Positions 63,276 through 64,000 of a stretch of DNA of 64,000 nucleotides are shown here, one piece after another (position 1 is the first letter of the stretch; every line of letters starts with the position of its first letter). The DNA comes from JACPPO01 sp965262505 (lineage in GTDB: Bacteria; Acidobacteriota; Vicinamibacteria; Vicinamibacterales; UBA2999), in contig CBDHFM010000030.1 in the NCBI GenBank assembly GCA_965262505.1, forward strand, positions 1,550,001-1,614,000, written 5' to 3'. Position numbers and translations under genes: made by a program. The notes below the pieces were generated by a model. It did no database searches. It was not told where the DNA came from and saw only the letters and a program-made list of their open reading frames with translations.

Positions 63276-64000
63276 TCACACGCCTCGTCGCGCGTTTGTT
63301 TCTTCGTGGCCTGCCGCACCCTGGCCTGCTGCACCCTGGTCCGCCTCACCCTGGCTTGCTTCACCCTGGCTTGCCTCACCCTGGCTTGCCTCACGACGCG
63401 CTGCGGCGTGCATCACGCCAGACGCGGGACGCCGCCCCGTCCACCACTCGAACTGCCGCTCCGCCTGCGCGACCAGCATCGGCAGGCCGTCGAGCGTCCG
63501 CAGTCCGGCCCGTCGAGCGTCCCGAACCAGCGGCGACTCCCCCCGCCGATAGGTCAGGTCGTACACGAGGCGGCCATCGAACGGCCCCCCCGGCAGCGGT
63601 GACGAGTCGGGCGCCGACGCGCTCCCAAGCGGCGTGCAATTCACGAGCAGGTCCCACGACCGCGCCGCCGGAGGCCACGGCCTCGCGTCGACGCCCAGCG
63701 CAACGGCGAGCGCCTGTGCTTTCTCGCCGCGCCGCGCATGCACGGTCACGCGGGCATCCTTCGACATCAGCGCCACGATGACCGCCCGCGCGGCACCGCC
63801 GGCTCCGAGGATCGACACCCGGGGCCGAACCTGACCGTCCGCCCCGAGAAGGTCGGCACCCCACACCGAGCCCAGCGGTTCGAGGAAACCGGCCACATCG
63901 GTGTTGGTCGCCTCCCATCCACGCTGTGCCTGCCCACGATCTGCCTGCCCACGCTGCGCCCGTCGAATCGTGTTGGCGGCGCCGACGCGGTGCGTCAAGT
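63276..64000 (-). CDS. aroE: Shikimate dehydrogenase, partial (N-terminus beyond window)
   Basis: The visible part covers the C-terminal two thirds: VGAANTIRRA, ATNTDVAGFLEPL, the Rossmann motif ILGAGGAARAVIV, VNCTPLGSA, YDLTYRRGESPLVRDA and DGLPMLVAQAERQFEWWTG. It reduces 3-dehydroshikimate with NADPH. Two 15-bp repeat tracts are translated in it: QRGQADRGQAQRG between NTIRRA and the NTD motif, and ASQGEASQGEASQGEADQG in a long tail after the usual C-terminus. The N-terminal substrate domain lies past position 64000. The stop is 22 bp before trpE. Confidence 0.93.
   Translation of the reverse strand, partial: LTHRVGAANTIRRAQRGQADRGQAQRGWEATNTDVAGFLEPLGSVWGADLLGADGQVRPRVSILGAGGAARAVIVALMSKDARVTVHARRGEKAQALAVALGVDARPWPPAARSWDLLVNCTPLGSASAPDSSPLPGGPFDGRLVYDLTYRRGESPLVRDARRAGLRTLDGLPMLVAQAERQFEWWTGRRPASGVMHAAARREASQGEASQGEASQGEADQGAAGQGAAGHEETNARRGV
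63310..63393. repeat. 15-bp tandem repeat in the aroE tail
   Basis: Five full units of CTTGCCTCACCCTGG and variants plus a partial sixth. On the minus strand it encodes the QGEAS pentapeptide repeats at the aroE C-terminus. Confidence 0.85.
63915..63958. repeat. 15-bp tandem repeat inside aroE
   Basis: About three units of CCTGCCCACGCTGCG and variants, translated on the minus strand as QRGQA/DRGQA/QRGWE between two conserved shikimate dehydrogenase motifs. Confidence 0.75.

Noticed and set aside
63310..63393. Short repeats near trpE considered as a CRISPR array
   Set aside because: The 15-bp units are contiguous without spacers; it is a coding microsatellite.
63254..63394. Possible trp leader peptide or attenuator before trpE
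   Set aside because: The region is the end of aroE and a repeat tract; there is no Trp-codon cluster or terminator/antiterminator pair.

Overview
The window is high-GC bacterial DNA. Its gene content fits the Acidobacteriota, most likely the class Vicinamibacteria: a Ser/Thr kinase fused to a TolB-like propeller, MacB-type ABC permeases with a partner lipid-sorting protein, many small palindromic REP-like repeats, and a compact trp/aro operon. This placement is inferred from gene style; no rRNA is present. Insertion sequences are abundant and several host genes are broken, which suggests recent IS expansion with relaxed selection, as in host-associated or recently bottlenecked lineages.

Layout. 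(A) 1-13.25 kb is a mobile-element and defence region ending at a tRNA-Arg(TCT). It holds an IS110 palindromic fusion, a small translationally coupled operon cut at both ends by ISs, an IS3/IS407-group element with 4-bp target duplications, an IS5 element, the tail of a Mrr restriction endonuclease, an IS701 element with an IS3-type element nested in its transposase gene, an intact two-gene Pycsar-type anti-phage system (nucleotide cyclase plus membrane effector), a resolvase stub, a membrane sulfatase-like gene cut by another IS5, and an XRE-type regulator stub. (B) 13.4-24.8 kb carries lipoproteins and an envelope export locus (ATPase, two permeases, beta-barrel protein, LolA-like protein). 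Two directly repeated, nearly identical ISAzo13-family elements bracket 15.8-23.5 kb. (C) 24.8-48.3 kb is mostly ordinary chromosome: a CstB-like persulfide dioxygenase/rhodanese, an RNase J-FtsK-amidase run, leucyl aminopeptidase, a glycosyltransferase, a JAMM protease, an acyl-CoA synthetase, the kinase-propeller protein, and a five-gene YejABE/Dpp-type peptide ABC transporter. (D) 48.4-53.3 kb is a decayed signalling patch. A hybrid histidine kinase carries an in-frame amber codon, and a PilZ gene carries both an opal codon and an IS407-group insertion; a second copy of the IS3-type element lies between them. (E) 53.3-64 kb, all on the minus strand, has an MscS channel and a complete aromatic supraoperon aroE-trpE-G-D-C-F-B-A-chorismate mutase-aroF-tyrA.

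Genes that work together. The two Pycsar genes share an ATGA overlap. The ABC export genes and LolA-like protein probably form one lipid/lipoprotein trafficking unit. The peptide transporter genes overlap by 4-8 bp throughout. The aro/trp genes are overlapped or nearly so and cover the whole tryptophan branch plus entry (DAHP synthase) and prephenate-branch enzymes. Several REPIN-like repeats sit in or at the ends of coding genes, one of them in frame inside the kinase and one supplying the stop codon of trpC.
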